Below are positions 27,722 to 36,539 of a stretch of DNA of 64,000 bases, piece by piece. The notes under the pieces are model-generated. The model was not told the origin of the DNA and searched no databases. It saw only the letters and a program-made list of their open reading frames with translations. Numbering within the stretch: position 1 is the first letter of the stretch; each line of letters begins with the position of its first letter. A program made the translations under genes and the position numbers. Source of the DNA: Corynebacterium halotolerans (GTDB lineage: Bacteria; Actinomycetota; Actinomycetes; Mycobacteriales; Mycobacteriaceae). Where the stretch lies: positions 62,001-126,000 of the forward strand of contig NZ_JVMD01000007.1 of assembly GCF_001056295.1 (NCBI RefSeq), read 5' to 3'.

Positions 27722-28308
27722 CGCACATCACGTCCCGAACGCGGGGCCTTGATCGGCCGGAGTTCCTTCGCCGGGGGCACCGTGACCGGGCGCGCCGGAA
27801 GCGGTGCCGCCGAGGGGCTGACCAGGGAAGGCCGGCGGGGGTGGGCGGCGACGTCGCCGGCCGCGACCCGGGCCCAGGGGCGATCGCCGTCGGCGCCGAC
27901 GACGGTGGCGACGCGGACGTCGCACCTGACCACCGGCATCCCGGTCGCGTCGGCGACCCAGGCGATGATGGTGTCGCGCACCGCATGCGCGATGTCCCGC
28001 ACCGGGGAGGGCCAGGACACGGCGATGTCGGTTTCCACCGACACCGCCCGACCGTGCGGGGCGATCTGCGCGTCGACGCGCGGGTACCCGCGGCCGGCCA
28101 TGCGGTTGATCGCCCCGCCGGCGGCGACCGTGCCGGGCACGGAATCTATCGCGGCGACGATGATCTTTTCCACGGCTTTCCCGTCGATGACGTTCTCGCC
28201 CCGTGTGGAGGTGGCCGGCGCGGGGATGACCGGCGCGGGTGAGGCCGGCGTGGCGGCTGCCGGCGCCGCGCGGCCGTCGCCCGGCGGGCTCGCTTCTCTG
28301 TCGTCCAT
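27718..28308 (-). CDS. Asp23/Gls24-family envelope stress protein (1)
   Basis: 196 residues. A Pro/Ala-rich N-terminal 35 residues precede the Asp23-like core: VEKIIVAAIDSVPGTVAAGG, VDAQIAPHGRAVSVETDIAV, PVRDIAHAVRDTIIAWVADATG, VVRCDVRVATVV. A basic Pro-rich tail follows. Asp23 proteins coat the inner face of the membrane and help in envelope stress. It is the third of four Asp23-type or accessory soluble proteins in this cluster and overlaps the next gene by 4 nt. Confidence 0.75.
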   Translation of the reverse strand: MDDREASPPGDGRAAPAAATPASPAPVIPAPATSTRGENVIDGKAVEKIIVAAIDSVPGTVAAGGAINRMAGRGYPRVDAQIAPHGRAVSVETDIAVSWPSPVRDIAHAVRDTIIAWVADATGMPVVRCDVRVATVVGADGDRPWARVAAGDVAAHPRRPSLVSPSAAPLPARPVTVPPAKELRPIKAPRSGRDVR

Positions 28309-28309
28309 G

Positions 28310-28504
28310 TCAGCGGCGCCCCCGTCGGCCGCCCGTGGCGGAACCGAAAAGGTCGAACAGGTCGATGAGCCCGTCGCGGTGCGCTCCGATGGCGCCGCCG
28401 GCGATGGCGAAGACGATCCCGCCGAGGAACCCGACCAGGCCGCCGACGGCCGTGGCGATGGCCAAGAGCAGCCCCGCGTAGACTCCGAATTTCAGGTTGT
28501 CCAT
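28310..28504 (-). CDS. Small membrane protein of the Asp23 cluster
   Basis: 64 residues: a hydrophobic hairpin (YAGLLLAIATAVGGLVGFLG and IVFAIAGGAIGAHRDG) and a short basic tail ending GGRRGRR. It resembles the small DUF2273-type proteins often found beside asp23/amaP. It lies 1 nt from the next gene. A start on the TCCATG at 28504 fits the spacing. Confidence 0.65.
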   Translation of the reverse strand: MDNLKFGVYAGLLLAIATAVGGLVGFLGGIVFAIAGGAIGAHRDGLIDLFDLFGSATGGRRGRR

Positions 28505-28553
28505 GACTTCTCCGTTTCTCCGATCATTTCCGGGCGACTCGCGTGCGGGCGCC

Positions 28554-28862
28554 TCATGTCCGTGCGACGTCGGCGATGATCACGTCGACCGGCGCCCGCA
28601 AGTCGCACGCCGCGGAGGCGGCCGACTTCGCGAGCTCCGACGTTTCGGCCAGCGGCACGGGGGAACGGGGATCGAACGACACCCGCAGGTGCAGTTCGAG
28701 CCGGTCTCCCGTCCACCTCATGCCCGGGACGCGCAGCCCCGGGTACAGCAGGGCCACCTCGCCGTGGCGGCCCGGGTGGAATCCGTCGACGGAGGGCACG
28801 GCGAGTACCGCCGCGGAAATGGCCTCCGCCTCAGAGGACGCGGGTCGGCTTGGGGCCGTCAT
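28554..28862 (-). CDS. Short Asp23-like protein
   Basis: 102 residues from ATG 28862 (MTAPSRPASSEAEAISAAVL). A longer in-frame start at 28904 would add a Thr/Arg-rich stretch that reads like out-of-frame sequence. The core (VPSVDGFHPGRHGEVALLYP, WTGDRLELHLRVSFD, VPLAETSELAKSAASAACDL, PVDVIIADVA) follows the Asp23 beta-alpha pattern in compact form. It overlaps the upstream Asp23 gene by 32 nt, so translation is coupled. Confidence 0.65.
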   Translation of the reverse strand: MTAPSRPASSEAEAISAAVLAVPSVDGFHPGRHGEVALLYPGLRVPGMRWTGDRLELHLRVSFDPRSPVPLAETSELAKSAASAACDLRAPVDVIIADVART

Positions 28863-29361
28863 GGTCCTCGTCCCCGTCCTCGTCCTGCGGCAGGTGCACG
28901 TCATGCACCGTGACGTTGACCTCGGTCATCTCGAGGCCGGTCATCCGCTCCACCGACACGATGACGTTCTCGCGGATGGCGTCGGCGAGCTCGTGGATGG
29001 CGACGCCGAACTCGGCCACGATCGCCACGTCGACGGCCGCCTGGTACTGTCCCACCTCGACCGCGACGCCCTGCTGGACGTCGACGCCGGCGCCGGGGAT
29101 GCGCTCGCGGACGGCGCCGACGAAGCGCGCGCCGCCACCGCCCAGCGCGTGGACGCCGGTGACCTCGCGGGCGGCGATGCCGGCGATCTTGTTCACCACC
29201 ACGTCCTCGATGATCGTCCGGCCGCGCCCGTCGCGGTCCTCGGTCGCGGGCGCGCCCGCGGTCGCCGGGGCGTCGCCGGGCTTCTGCTTTGCGACGGCGC
29301 CCTTGTTCTCCACCTGCGCACCGGAGCCTTCGCCGGCGCGAACGATGTCCTTTTCGGCCAT
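28831..29361 (-). CDS. Asp23/Gls24-family envelope stress protein (2)
   Basis: First gene of the cluster, 176 residues from ATG 29361, 6 nt behind AAGGGGA; a TTG at 29367 is less likely. After a 45-residue charged leader, the Asp23 core is clear: TIIEDVVVNKIAGIAAREVTG, AVEVGQYQAAVDVAIVAEFG, AIHELADAIRENVIVSVERMTG, MTEVNVTVHDVHLP. A copy of GCTTTGCGACG lies at 29286-29296 inside the leader region. It probably acts with the AmaP-like protein at the membrane. Confidence 0.85.
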   Translation of the reverse strand: MAEKDIVRAGEGSGAQVENKGAVAKQKPGDAPATAGAPATEDRDGRGRTIIEDVVVNKIAGIAAREVTGVHALGGGGARFVGAVRERIPGAGVDVQQGVAVEVGQYQAAVDVAIVAEFGVAIHELADAIRENVIVSVERMTGLEMTEVNVTVHDVHLPQDEDGDEDHDGPKPTRVL

Positions 29362-29987
29362 GTCCAATCCCCTTCCAAAGTTATCGCGGCATCCTCAACC
29401 GACGGTTCCATTGTGCACCGAAAACGCGGCGCGCCGGAGGTTGAAGCGATGTTGATCACATTTTGGGGAGAGATTTGGGGGACACGCCCGGGCCGTGCTT
29501 TAATACACGGGTTGCTTTAACACGGCGTCGTCGACGCGAACCCGCCAGGCCCCAGGGAACCGGCGCAGTCGCGGAGCACGCCGATGGTGAAGTGAGCATG
29601 GCCACGAGAGCCGAAGCCGGGATACCGGCCGACGCGACGTGCCCTGCGGTCGAAAGAAGGGCGACACGCCCGACCGCGGGGACCGGTGCTGGCATGGCAA
29701 ATACACAGCGGCAGTAGGCGAAAGGCACCCACGCTTGAAACGGGGGAGCCTCTCCTGAACTGGGATATCGGTCGAAAACCGCGCGCGTGCGCGCGGGGAT
29801 CGCCGTCCTCTCGGATTGCATCGGCGCTGTGCTGCGCCATGCCCGACGACGGTGTCCACACGACGAAATCGATAACCCAGCATCGACATTCTGGCGCTGG
29901 CCATGACCGGCTAGGCACACCGGCGCACAGAAGACAATGACAGGGTCGACGCCCCTCGAGGGCGCGCCGACCGAGGAGAGGACAAGC
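29362..29987. other. Gap between the Asp23 cluster and rpsJ, S10 operon leader
   Basis: 626 nt with no supported gene. The first ~100 nt should carry the minus-strand promoter of the Asp23 cluster (minus TAACTT at 29378-29383). A plus-strand promoter region with a direct repeat lies at 29476-29525. The remaining ~460 nt would be an unusually long 5' leader of the S10 operon, with a CCGCGCGCG hairpin near 29780-29800. Confidence 0.5.
29497..29525 (+). promoter_or_regulatory. Direct repeat at a putative S10-operon promoter
   Basis: TGCTTTAATACACGG and TGCTTTAACACGG are repeated 16 bp apart. TTTAAT (29499-29504), with TTGGGG (29475-29480) 18 nt upstream, could be a promoter, in which case the repeat overlaps the -10 and start and might be an operator. 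Confidence 0.4.
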
Positions 29988-30293
29988 GTGGCGGGACAAA
30001 AGATCCGCATCAGGCTGAAGGCCTACGACCACGAGGCGATTGACGCGTCCGCGCGTCGCATCGTCGAGACGGTGACCCGTACGGGCGCCCGAGTCGTCGG
30101 CCCCGTGCCGTTGCCCACCGAAAAGAACGTGTACTGCGTCATCCGCTCGCCGCACAAGTACAAGGACTCGCGCGAGCACTTCGAGATGCGCACCCACAAG
30201 CGCCTGATCGACATTCTCGACCCGACCCCGAAGACCGTCGACGCCCTCATGCGCATCGACCTTCCGGCGTCCGTCGACGTCAACATTCAGTGA
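29988..30293 (+). CDS. rpsJ: 30S ribosomal protein S10
   Basis: S10 (NusE) is a 30S head protein and also an antitermination partner. 101 residues from GTG 29988 ([19 protein letters not shown]), behind GAGGAGAGGAC. The family signature [19 protein letters not shown] appears as [17 protein letters not shown] at about residues 48-64. It is first gene of the S10 operon, with rplC 29 nt downstream. Confidence 0.98.
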   Translation: MAGQKIRIRLKAYDHEAIDASARRIVETVTRTGARVVGPVPLPTEKNVYCVIRSPHKYKDSREHFEMRTHKRLIDILDPTPKTVDALMRIDLPASVDVNIQ

Positions 30294-30322
30294 GCCTGGA
30301 CTACGGCAGCGGAGACTAGATA

Positions 30323-30979
30323 ATGAGTGAAAACGAGATCAAGGGCATCCTGGGCACCAAGCTCGGCATGACCCAGGTCTTCGACGAGGAGAACCGGGTG
30401 GTCCCGGTGACCGTCGTCGAGGCCGGGCCGTGCGTCGTGACCCAGGTGCGCACGAAGGACGTGGACGGCTACGACGCCGTCCAGATCGCCTACGGCGAGA
30501 TTGACCCCCGTAAGGCCAACAAGCCCCAGACCGGCCACTTCAAGAAGGCCGGCGTGACCCCGCGTCGCCACACCGTGGAGATCCGCACCGCGGACGCCTC
30601 CTCGTACGAGGTCGGCCAGGAGGTCGGCGTGGACGTCTTCGGCGACATCGAGTACGTCGACGTCACCGGCACCTCCAAGGGCAAGGGCTTCGCCGGCGCC
30701 ATGAAGCGCCACGGCTTCGCCGGCCAGGGCGCCTCCCACGGCAACCAGGCCGCGCACCGCCGCGTCGGCGGCATCGGCGCCTGCGCCACGCCCGCCCGCG
30801 TGTTCAAGGGCAAGCGCATGGCCGGCCGCATGGGCAACGACCGGGTCACGACCCAGAACCTGAAGATCCAGAAGATCGACGCCGACGCCAACCTGCTCCT
30901 GATCAAGGGCGCGGTTCCGGGCGTTCGCGGCGGCCTCCTGGTTGTCAAGACCGCTGTGAAGGGTGGTGCTCACGCATGA
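30323..30979 (+). CDS. rplC: 50S ribosomal protein L3
   Basis: L3 is an early assembly protein near the peptidyl transferase centre. The 218 residues begin with ATG after GGAGACTAGATA. The signature [20 protein letters not shown] lies at about residues 130-150, with the long loop reaching the catalytic centre. The stop overlaps the rplD ATG by 4 nt. Confidence 0.98.
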   Translation: MSENEIKGILGTKLGMTQVFDEENRVVPVTVVEAGPCVVTQVRTKDVDGYDAVQIAYGEIDPRKANKPQTGHFKKAGVTPRRHTVEIRTADASSYEVGQEVGVDVFGDIEYVDVTGTSKGKGFAGAMKRHGFAGQGASHGNQAAHRRVGGIGACATPARVFKGKRMAGRMGNDRVTTQNLKIQKIDADANLLLIKGAVPGVRGGLLVVKTAVKGGAHA

Positions 30980-31626
30980 CGAACCTCAAGCTTGACGTCC
31001 ACACCGCCGACGGTGGCGTGAACGGCTCCGTGGAACTCCCGGCCGAGATCTTCGACGCCGAGGTGTCGACCGCCCTGATGCACCAGGTCGTCGTCGCCCA
31101 GCGCGCCGCGGCTCGCCAGGGCACCCACAAGACCAAGACCCGCGCCGAGGTGCGTGGCGGCGGCCGCAAGCCGTGGCGCCAGAAGGGCACCGGCCGCGCC
31201 CGCCAGGGTTCGATCCGTGCCCCCCACTGGACCGGCGGCGGCGTCGTCCACGGCCCCACGCCGCGCGACTACTCGCAGCGCACCCCCAAGAAGATGAAGG
31301 CCGCCGCCCTGCGCGGCGCCCTGACCGACCGAGTCCGCCACGACCGCATCCACGTGGTCGAGGAGCTCGTCGCCGGCCAGACCCCGTCGACCAAGTCGGC
31401 GCGCACCTTCATCGAGCGCCTGACCGATCGCAAGTCCGTGCTGGTCGTCCTCCCGCGCGAGGACGTCACCGGTTGGAAGTCCGTCAACAACCTGGCGAAC
31501 GTCCACACGCTGACGCAGGACCAGCTGAACACCTACGACGTGCTGAAGGCCGATGACGTCGTGTTCGCCGTGCAGGCGCTCAACGAGTTCATCGCCCGCA
31601 ACGCCGGTGCGGAGGAGGAGAAGTAA
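30976..31626 (+). CDS. rplD: 50S ribosomal protein L4
   Basis: L4 lines the exit tunnel and can autoregulate the S10 operon in some bacteria. The 216 residues show the basic tunnel loop (about 55-90: [36 protein letters not shown]). The start overlaps rplC (ATGA) and the stop overlaps the rplW start (TAATG). Confidence 0.98.
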   Translation: MTNLKLDVHTADGGVNGSVELPAEIFDAEVSTALMHQVVVAQRAAARQGTHKTKTRAEVRGGGRKPWRQKGTGRARQGSIRAPHWTGGGVVHGPTPRDYSQRTPKKMKAAALRGALTDRVRHDRIHVVEELVAGQTPSTKSARTFIERLTDRKSVLVVLPREDVTGWKSVNNLANVHTLTQDQLNTYDVLKADDVVFAVQALNEFIARNAGAEEEK

Positions 31627-31931
31627 TGGCCACCATCGCGGATCCCCGTGACATCATCATCGCCCCGGTCGTGTCGGAGAAGTCCTACGGACTGATGGAG
31701 CAGAACGTCTACACGTTCCTGGTCCGCACCGACGCCAACAAGACCCAGATCAAGATCGCGGTCCAGGAGATCTTCGGCGTGAAGGTCGCCAGCGTCAACA
31801 CCGCCAACCGTGAGGGCAAGCGCAAGCGCTCCCGCACCGGTTACGGTCAGCGCAAGGCCACCAAGCGCGCGTACGTGACTCTCGCGGCCGGCAGCGATCC
31901 CATCGACATCTTCGGCGGTTCGGCCGCCTAA
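31626..31931 (+). CDS. rplW: 50S ribosomal protein L23
   Basis: L23 sits at the tunnel exit and docks trigger factor and SRP. The 101 residues show [24 protein letters not shown] near the N-terminus and the basic loop [22 protein letters not shown]. The start overlaps the rplD stop by one base. Confidence 0.98.
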   Translation: MATIADPRDIIIAPVVSEKSYGLMEQNVYTFLVRTDANKTQIKIAVQEIFGVKVASVNTANREGKRKRSRTGYGQRKATKRAYVTLAAGSDPIDIFGGSAA

Positions 31932-31967
31932 GGCTGGTCGACGAGGAAGTTAAGGAAGAGCAAAAGT

Positions 31968-32810
31968 ATGGCTATTCGCAAGTACAAGCCGACTACGCCG
32001 GGTCGCCGCCAGAGCTCCGTCTCCGAGTTCAGCGAGGTCACTCGCTCGACTCCCGAGAAGTCTCTGCTGCGCCCGCTGTCGAAGACCGGTGGCCGCAACG
32101 TGCACGGCCACATCACCACCCGTCACAAGGGCGGTGGCCACAAGCGCCAGTACCGCGTCATCGATTTCCGCCGCAACGACAAGGACGGCGTGCCGGCCAA
32201 GGTCGCTCACATCGAGTACGACCCGAACCGCACCGCCAACATCGCGCTGCTGCACTACTTCGATGGCGAGAAGCGCTACATCATCGCCCCGAAGGGCCTG
32301 AAGCAGGGCACCGTCGTCGAGTCCGGCGCCAACGCCGACATCAAGGTCGGCAACAACCTGCCGCTGCGCAACATCCCGACGGGTACCACCATCCACTGCG
32401 TCGAGCTCAAGCCGGGCGCCGGCGCCCAGCTGGCCCGCTCGGCCGGCGCCTCCATCCAGCTGCTGGGCAAGGAAGGCAAGTACGCCGTCCTGCGCATGCC
32501 GTCTTCGGAGATCCGCCGCGTCGACGCGCGCTGCCGCGCCACCGTGGGTGAGGTCGGCAACGCCGATCAGATCAACATCCGCTGGGGCAAGGCCGGCCGC
32601 ATGCGCTGGAAGGGCTGGCGCCCGACCGTGCGCGGTGTCGTGATGAACCCGGTCGACCACCCGCACGGTGGTGGCGAGGGCAAGACCTCGGGTGGCCGCC
32701 ACCCGGTGTCGCCGTGGGGCCAGAAGGAAGGCCGCACCCGCAAGCCCAACCGCCCGAGCGACCAGCTGATCGTCCGCCGTCGCCGCACCAACAAGAACAA
32801 GAAGCGCTAA
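31968..32810 (+). CDS. rplB: 50S ribosomal protein L2
   Basis: L2 is the large, highly conserved protein needed for subunit association and peptidyl transferase assembly. The 280 residues include the signature [16 protein letters not shown] with its catalytic-region histidines at about 225-240, and the basic C-terminus. The ATG follows GGAAGAG. The gene is codon-optimised. Confidence 0.98.
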   Translation: MAIRKYKPTTPGRRQSSVSEFSEVTRSTPEKSLLRPLSKTGGRNVHGHITTRHKGGGHKRQYRVIDFRRNDKDGVPAKVAHIEYDPNRTANIALLHYFDGEKRYIIAPKGLKQGTVVESGANADIKVGNNLPLRNIPTGTTIHCVELKPGAGAQLARSAGASIQLLGKEGKYAVLRMPSSEIRRVDARCRATVGEVGNADQINIRWGKAGRMRWKGWRPTVRGVVMNPVDHPHGGGEGKTSGGRHPVSPWGQKEGRTRKPNRPSDQLIVRRRRTNKNKKR

Positions 32811-32824
32811 GGAGGGAACAGAGA

Positions 32825-33103
32825 ATGCCACGCAGCCTTAAGAAGGGCCCGTTCGTCGATGAGCACCTCCTTGCGAAGGTGGACGCTCAGAACGAGAAGG
32901 GCACCAAGCAGGTCATCAAGACCTGGTCCCGCCGCTCCACGATTCTCCCCGATTTCATCGGCCACACCTTCGCCGTCCACGACGGCCGCAAGCATGTGCC
33001 GGTTTTCGTGGACGACTCGATGGTCGGCCACAAGCTGGGCGAGTTCGCCCCCACCAAGACCTTCAAGGGTCACGTCAAGGACGACAAGAAGGGACGTCGA
33101 TAA
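32825..33103 (+). CDS. rpsS: 30S ribosomal protein S19
   Basis: S19 binds 16S rRNA in the head with S13. I start at ATG 32825 (92 aa), behind AAGGAGGGA; the in-frame extension into rplB is rejected. It begins [16 protein letters not shown], and the signature [19 protein letters not shown] is intact. rplV starts 3 nt later. Confidence 0.98.
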   Translation: MPRSLKKGPFVDEHLLAKVDAQNEKGTKQVIKTWSRRSTILPDFIGHTFAVHDGRKHVPVFVDDSMVGHKLGEFAPTKTFKGHVKDDKKGRR

Positions 33104-33106
33104 GCC

Positions 33107-33469
33107 ATGAGCAACGACATCACCTCCGCCCGCGCCACCGCGCGGTTCGTCCGGGTCACCCCGATGAAGGCCCGTCGCGTGCTGGACACGGTCCGCGGCA
33201 AGTCGGTCTCCGAGGCGCTCTCCATGCTGGAGTACGCCCCGCAGTCCGCGTCCCAGCCGATCTCGAAGCTGGTCGCCTCCGCGGCGGCCAACGCCGAGAA
33301 CAACTTCGGCCTGGATCCCCGCACCCTCGTCATCGCCCAGGCCTGGGCCGATGAGGGACCGACCATGAAGCGCTTCCGCCCCCGTGCGCAGGGCCGTGCT
33401 TTCCACGTCCGCAAGCGCACGAGCCACATCACCGTGGTCGTCGAGAGCCAGAAGGGAAGTGCTCAGTAG
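33107..33469 (+). CDS. rplV: 50S ribosomal protein L22
   Basis: L22 has a beta-hairpin that lines the exit tunnel and affects macrolide binding. The 120 residues include [20 protein letters not shown] near the N-terminus and the hairpin [21 protein letters not shown] near the C-terminus. The stop TAG shares its last base with the rpsC GTG. Confidence 0.98.
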   Translation: MSNDITSARATARFVRVTPMKARRVLDTVRGKSVSEALSMLEYAPQSASQPISKLVASAAANAENNFGLDPRTLVIAQAWADEGPTMKRFRPRAQGRAFHVRKRTSHITVVVESQKGSAQ

Positions 33470-34212
33470 TGGGACAGAAGATCCACCCCCACGGCCTCCG
33501 GCTGGGAATCTCCAGCGACTGGAAGTCCCGCTGGTACGCCGACAAGCAGTACGCCGACTACCTCGCCGAGGACATCAAGATCCGCGATCTGCTGTCCACC
33601 GGCCTGGAACGCGCCGGCATCTCCGACGTCGTCATCGAGCGCACCCGTGACCGCGTTCGCGTCGACATCCACACCGCCCGACCGGGCATCGTCATCGGTC
33701 GCCGCGGTTCGGAGGCCGACCGCATCCGCGGTGAGCTGGAGAAGCTCACCGGCAAGCAGGTCCAGCTGAACATCCTCGAGGTCAAGAACATCGACGCGGA
33801 TGCCAAGCTGGTCGCCCAGTCCATCGCCGAGCAGCTGACCAACCGCGTGGCGTTCCGCCGCGCGATGCGCAAGGCCATCCAGTCCTCCATGCGCCAGCCG
33901 CAGGTGAAGGGCATCAAGGTCGTGTGCTCCGGTCGCCTGGGCGGCGCCGAGATGGGCCGCACGGAGCGCTACCACGAGGGTCGCGTCCCGCTGCACACCC
34001 TGCGCGCGGAGATCGACTACGGCACCCACGAGGCCCACACCACTTTCGGCCGCATCGGCGTCAAGGTGTGGATCTACAAGGGTGACGTCATCGGTGGCCG
34101 CCGCGAGTCCGAGATGAACGCCGGTCGCGACGGTCAGCGCCGCGACCGCCGTGAGCGCCCGCGTCGTGGTGGCCAGCGCCGCCAGCGGGCCTCCGAGAAG
34201 AAGGAGGGCTAA
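33469..34212 (+). CDS. rpsC: 30S ribosomal protein S3
   Basis: S3 lies at the mRNA entry channel. 247 residues from GTG 33469 ([20 protein letters not shown]). The KH domain with [15 protein letters not shown] is at about 73-88 and the C-terminal domain contains [15 protein letters not shown] basic Arg/Gly-rich tail of about 35 residues is typical for actinobacteria. rplP starts at the next base after its stop. Confidence 0.98.
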   Translation: MGQKIHPHGLRLGISSDWKSRWYADKQYADYLAEDIKIRDLLSTGLERAGISDVVIERTRDRVRVDIHTARPGIVIGRRGSEADRIRGELEKLTGKQVQLNILEVKNIDADAKLVAQSIAEQLTNRVAFRRAMRKAIQSSMRQPQVKGIKVVCSGRLGGAEMGRTERYHEGRVPLHTLRAEIDYGTHEAHTTFGRIGVKVWIYKGDVIGGRRESEMNAGRDGQRRDRRERPRRGGQRRQRASEKKEG

Positions 34213-34629
34213 ATGCTCATCCCGAAGCGCGTCAAGTTCCGCCGCCAGCACCGCCCGCACCGCTCCGGCGTCGCCAAGGGCGGCACCCAGGTGACGTTCG
34301 GCGATTACGGCCTGCAGGCCCTCGAGCCGGCGTACATCACGAACCGCCAGATCGAGGCCGCCCGTATCGCCATCAACCGCCACGTCAAGCGCGGCGGCAA
34401 GGTGTGGATCCAGATCTTCCCGGACCGTCCGCTGACCCAGAAGCCGCTCGGCGTGCGCATGGGTTCCGGTAAGGGCCCCGTGGAGAAGTGGGTCGCCAAC
34501 GTCAAGCCGGGCCGCATCATGTTCGAGATGTCCTACCCGGACGAGAAGACCGCGATGGAGGCGCTCAAGCGCGCCGGCGCGAAGCTTCCCTGCAAGACCC
34601 GAGTCGTCCGGAAGGAGGATCAGTACTGA
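34213..34629 (+). CDS. rplP: 50S ribosomal protein L16
   Basis: L16 helps position A-site tRNA. The 138 residues start [19 protein letters not shown]. The family signatures [19 protein letters not shown] and [19 protein letters not shown] are intact. The TGA stop shares a base with the rpmC ATG. Confidence 0.98.
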   Translation: MLIPKRVKFRRQHRPHRSGVAKGGTQVTFGDYGLQALEPAYITNRQIEAARIAINRHVKRGGKVWIQIFPDRPLTQKPLGVRMGSGKGPVEKWVANVKPGRIMFEMSYPDEKTAMEALKRAGAKLPCKTRVVRKEDQY

Positions 34630-34865
34630 TGTCTAACGGCATTCCCGCCCACGAGCTCCGCTCGCTGGATAACGATGGCCTGGTCGCCAAGCTCAAGGAG
34701 TCCAAGGAGGAGCTGTTCAACCTCCGGTTCCAGATGGCCACCGGTCAGCTGACCAACAACCGTCGACTGAGCGCCGTCCGCAAGGACATCGCCCGCATCT
34801 ACACCGTGATGCGCGAGCGTGAGCTCGGCCTGTCCGCCGCCCCCACCGATGGTGATGCGGCATGA
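34629..34865 (+). CDS. rpmC: 50S ribosomal protein L29
   Basis: L29 is a small helical-hairpin protein near the tunnel exit. It starts at ATG 34629 (78 aa) with [18 protein letters not shown] and includes [23 protein letters not shown]-terminal extension of ~10 residues ([13 protein letters not shown]) exceeds the minimal family length. It overlaps rpsQ by 4 nt. Confidence 0.97.
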   Translation: MSNGIPAHELRSLDNDGLVAKLKESKEELFNLRFQMATGQLTNNRRLSAVRKDIARIYTVMRERELGLSAAPTDGDAA

Positions 34866-35140
34866 GCGAGGAAAACATGAACCAGACCGAGTCCGGCGCC
34901 CGCAAGGTCCGCTCCGGTTACGTCGTGTCCGACAAGATGCAGAAGACCATCGTCGTCGAGCTCGAGGACCGCAAGCAGCACGCCCTGTACGGCAAGATCA
35001 TGCGCACCAACTCCAAGGTGAAGGCCCACGATGAGAACGAGGAAGCCGGCGTCGGCGACCACGTCCGCATCGAGGAGTGCCGTCCGCTCTCGAAGGACAA
35101 GCACTTCCGCCTGATCGAGATCATCGAGAAGGCCCGCTAA
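34862..35140 (+). CDS. rpsQ: 30S ribosomal protein S17
   Basis: S17 binds 16S rRNA helices 7 and 11. The 92 residues have an extended N-terminus ([17 protein letters not shown]) before the OB-fold core ([51 protein letters not shown]). An internal ATG at 34877 (MNQTE) is a possible alternative. It is the last gene of the S10 block and is followed by a terminator, after which the chromosome carries unrelated genes before rplN. Confidence 0.96.
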   Translation: MSEENMNQTESGARKVRSGYVVSDKMQKTIVVELEDRKQHALYGKIMRTNSKVKAHDENEEAGVGDHVRIEECRPLSKDKHFRLIEIIEKAR

Positions 35141-35175
35141 GCGGTTTTCCGCGAAGGCCCCTTCGCTTTGCGACG

Positions 35176-35213
35176 CCCCCGTCGCCCCGGTTCGCCGGGG
35201 AGGCGGGGGTTTC
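35176..35213 (+). terminator. Terminator of the S10 operon
   Basis: CCCCCGTCGCCCC pairs, with one bulge, to GGGGAGGCGGGGG around a GGTTCGCC loop and is followed by TTTCG. A GCTTTGCGACG copy (35165-35175) abuts its 5' side. Confidence 0.75.
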
Positions 35214-35267
35214 GTCGTGCCGGGGTCGGACCCGGGTGGGCGGCCGTTCGTCGGAGCGGTTGCGGAT

Positions 35268-35273
35268 TATGAT
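35268..35273 (+). promoter_or_regulatory. -10 box of the first paralogue (leaderless)
   Basis: TATGAT ends 6 nt before the GTG at 35280, the leaderless spacing seen elsewhere in this window. Confidence 0.55.
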
Positions 35274-35279
35274 GGCGGC

Positions 35280-36539
35280 GTGACCCAGAACACAGGTGCC
35301 GCAACGCACGATGGCCAGCCGATGGCGGATGCGCAAAAGAACAAAAGGATTTCGCGGCTCATCATGGGTTGTTCGGGGATGGTGATGATAGCGGTCGGTC
35401 TGGTGATGATCGGGTCAATGCTCCTCTTTGCCATCGCACTCGGCGGATTCGGCTTCGGGGATTGGGGGATGACGCTGCGAAAACTGGAACGGCAGGCGTC
35501 GGCCGAAATGCCGGGCGTCGACGTCCACTTTCGCGAGCACATCGCGAGGTGGCGAGACATCAACATGCAGGCTTCGGCCGACGTCGGGTCGGTCGACGAG
35601 GTGATGAGGATCCATCGGGGCGCCGTCGCCCTGGGCGAGACGGCCGGCGATGCCCTTTGGGGGTTCGGGTCGGACATCACGGTTCGCATGGCGCGACCCG
35701 AGGGTGAACTTGTCGTGGAATTCAACGAGCGCACCGACCCCGCCGAGCTCAGGGGGATTCTCGAGGACCAACGTTCGTTGGTCTTCGATCGAATCACAGT
35801 GGGCGTGCCCTCGCATCCCCTGCGGCTCGTCGGTCGATCGTGCGGGCGGGCGGACATGCGGTGTTTCACCGATCGCGCGACTGCTGCGGCGGGAATCGAA
35901 GAGGCCGGGTATCGGACCCCCATCTCGCGGGAGACCAATGGGCTCGGACACATCATCATCGGAATTCCGGTGCACGATGCGCCGCTGTCGGAGGACGAGA
36001 CCCGGGACCGTAAAACGAATGCGGTGCAAGGTCGCGAGCGAGATTCCGAGACCGTCGTCGTCAAAATCATTCGGCCGAAGGATCGGGCGGCCGCGGCGGA
36101 CGTGATTCGGTGGTCGGTTCCCGCCGTCGGGCGGTTGGCCGCCATCGGGTTCGGCGATGACGACGGACATTATGAGCCATTGCGGGTCAGGCCGTATGTA
36201 AGGGACAGTCCCCGTGGTATGAGCATCACACTTAACGTCGAAAATGTCGGGGAAGTGTGGCGCGGCGCAGACCCTTCCATCGATCCCGGGGTGGCGAAGC
36301 TTCGGGAGGAGCGTGACGAACCGGCAGTCGCCCGTGCCATCGATCGCGTCGAGGCGATGCTGCGGGAGCTGGCGGCCGCCGGTTCCGATGCGCCATCGGC
36401 GGACAAGGGAATTCACGTCACCATAGACGGGATCCGTAAAACCGGTTCCATGAGGGTCGTCGTCGGAGGCTGCTCGGAGGAACCGGCGGAGTCCGATGAG
36501 GAGGCGAGGCTTCGGGATGAATTCGAAGTGTGCCGATGA
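35280..36539 (+). CDS. Single-pass membrane protein, tandem paralogue family, copy 1
   Basis: 419 residues, not a family I know. An N-terminal cytoplasmic stretch of ~27 residues is followed by one hydrophobic helix (about 28-58, IMGCSGMVMIAVGLVMIGSM) and a ~360-residue domain predicted outside. Motifs shared with the two next genes are LRKLERQASAEMPGVDVHFRE, VGSVDEVMRIHRGAVAL, SCGRADMRCF, TAAAGIEEAGYR and a C-terminal VVVGGCSEEP followed by LRDEFEVC. The recurring cysteines suggest disulfides. Codon use is less G/C-biased than the ribosomal genes. The start is set by the TATGAT box. Confidence 0.75.
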   Translation: MTQNTGAATHDGQPMADAQKNKRISRLIMGCSGMVMIAVGLVMIGSMLLFAIALGGFGFGDWGMTLRKLERQASAEMPGVDVHFREHIARWRDINMQASADVGSVDEVMRIHRGAVALGETAGDALWGFGSDITVRMARPEGELVVEFNERTDPAELRGILEDQRSLVFDRITVGVPSHPLRLVGRSCGRADMRCFTDRATAAAGIEEAGYRTPISRETNGLGHIIIGIPVHDAPLSEDETRDRKTNAVQGRERDSETVVVKIIRPKDRAAAADVIRWSVPAVGRLAAIGFGDDDGHYEPLRVRPYVRDSPRGMSITLNVENVGEVWRGADPSIDPGVAKLREERDEPAVARAIDRVEAMLRELAAAGSDAPSADKGIHVTIDGIRKTGSMRVVVGGCSEEPAESDEEARLRDEFEVCR

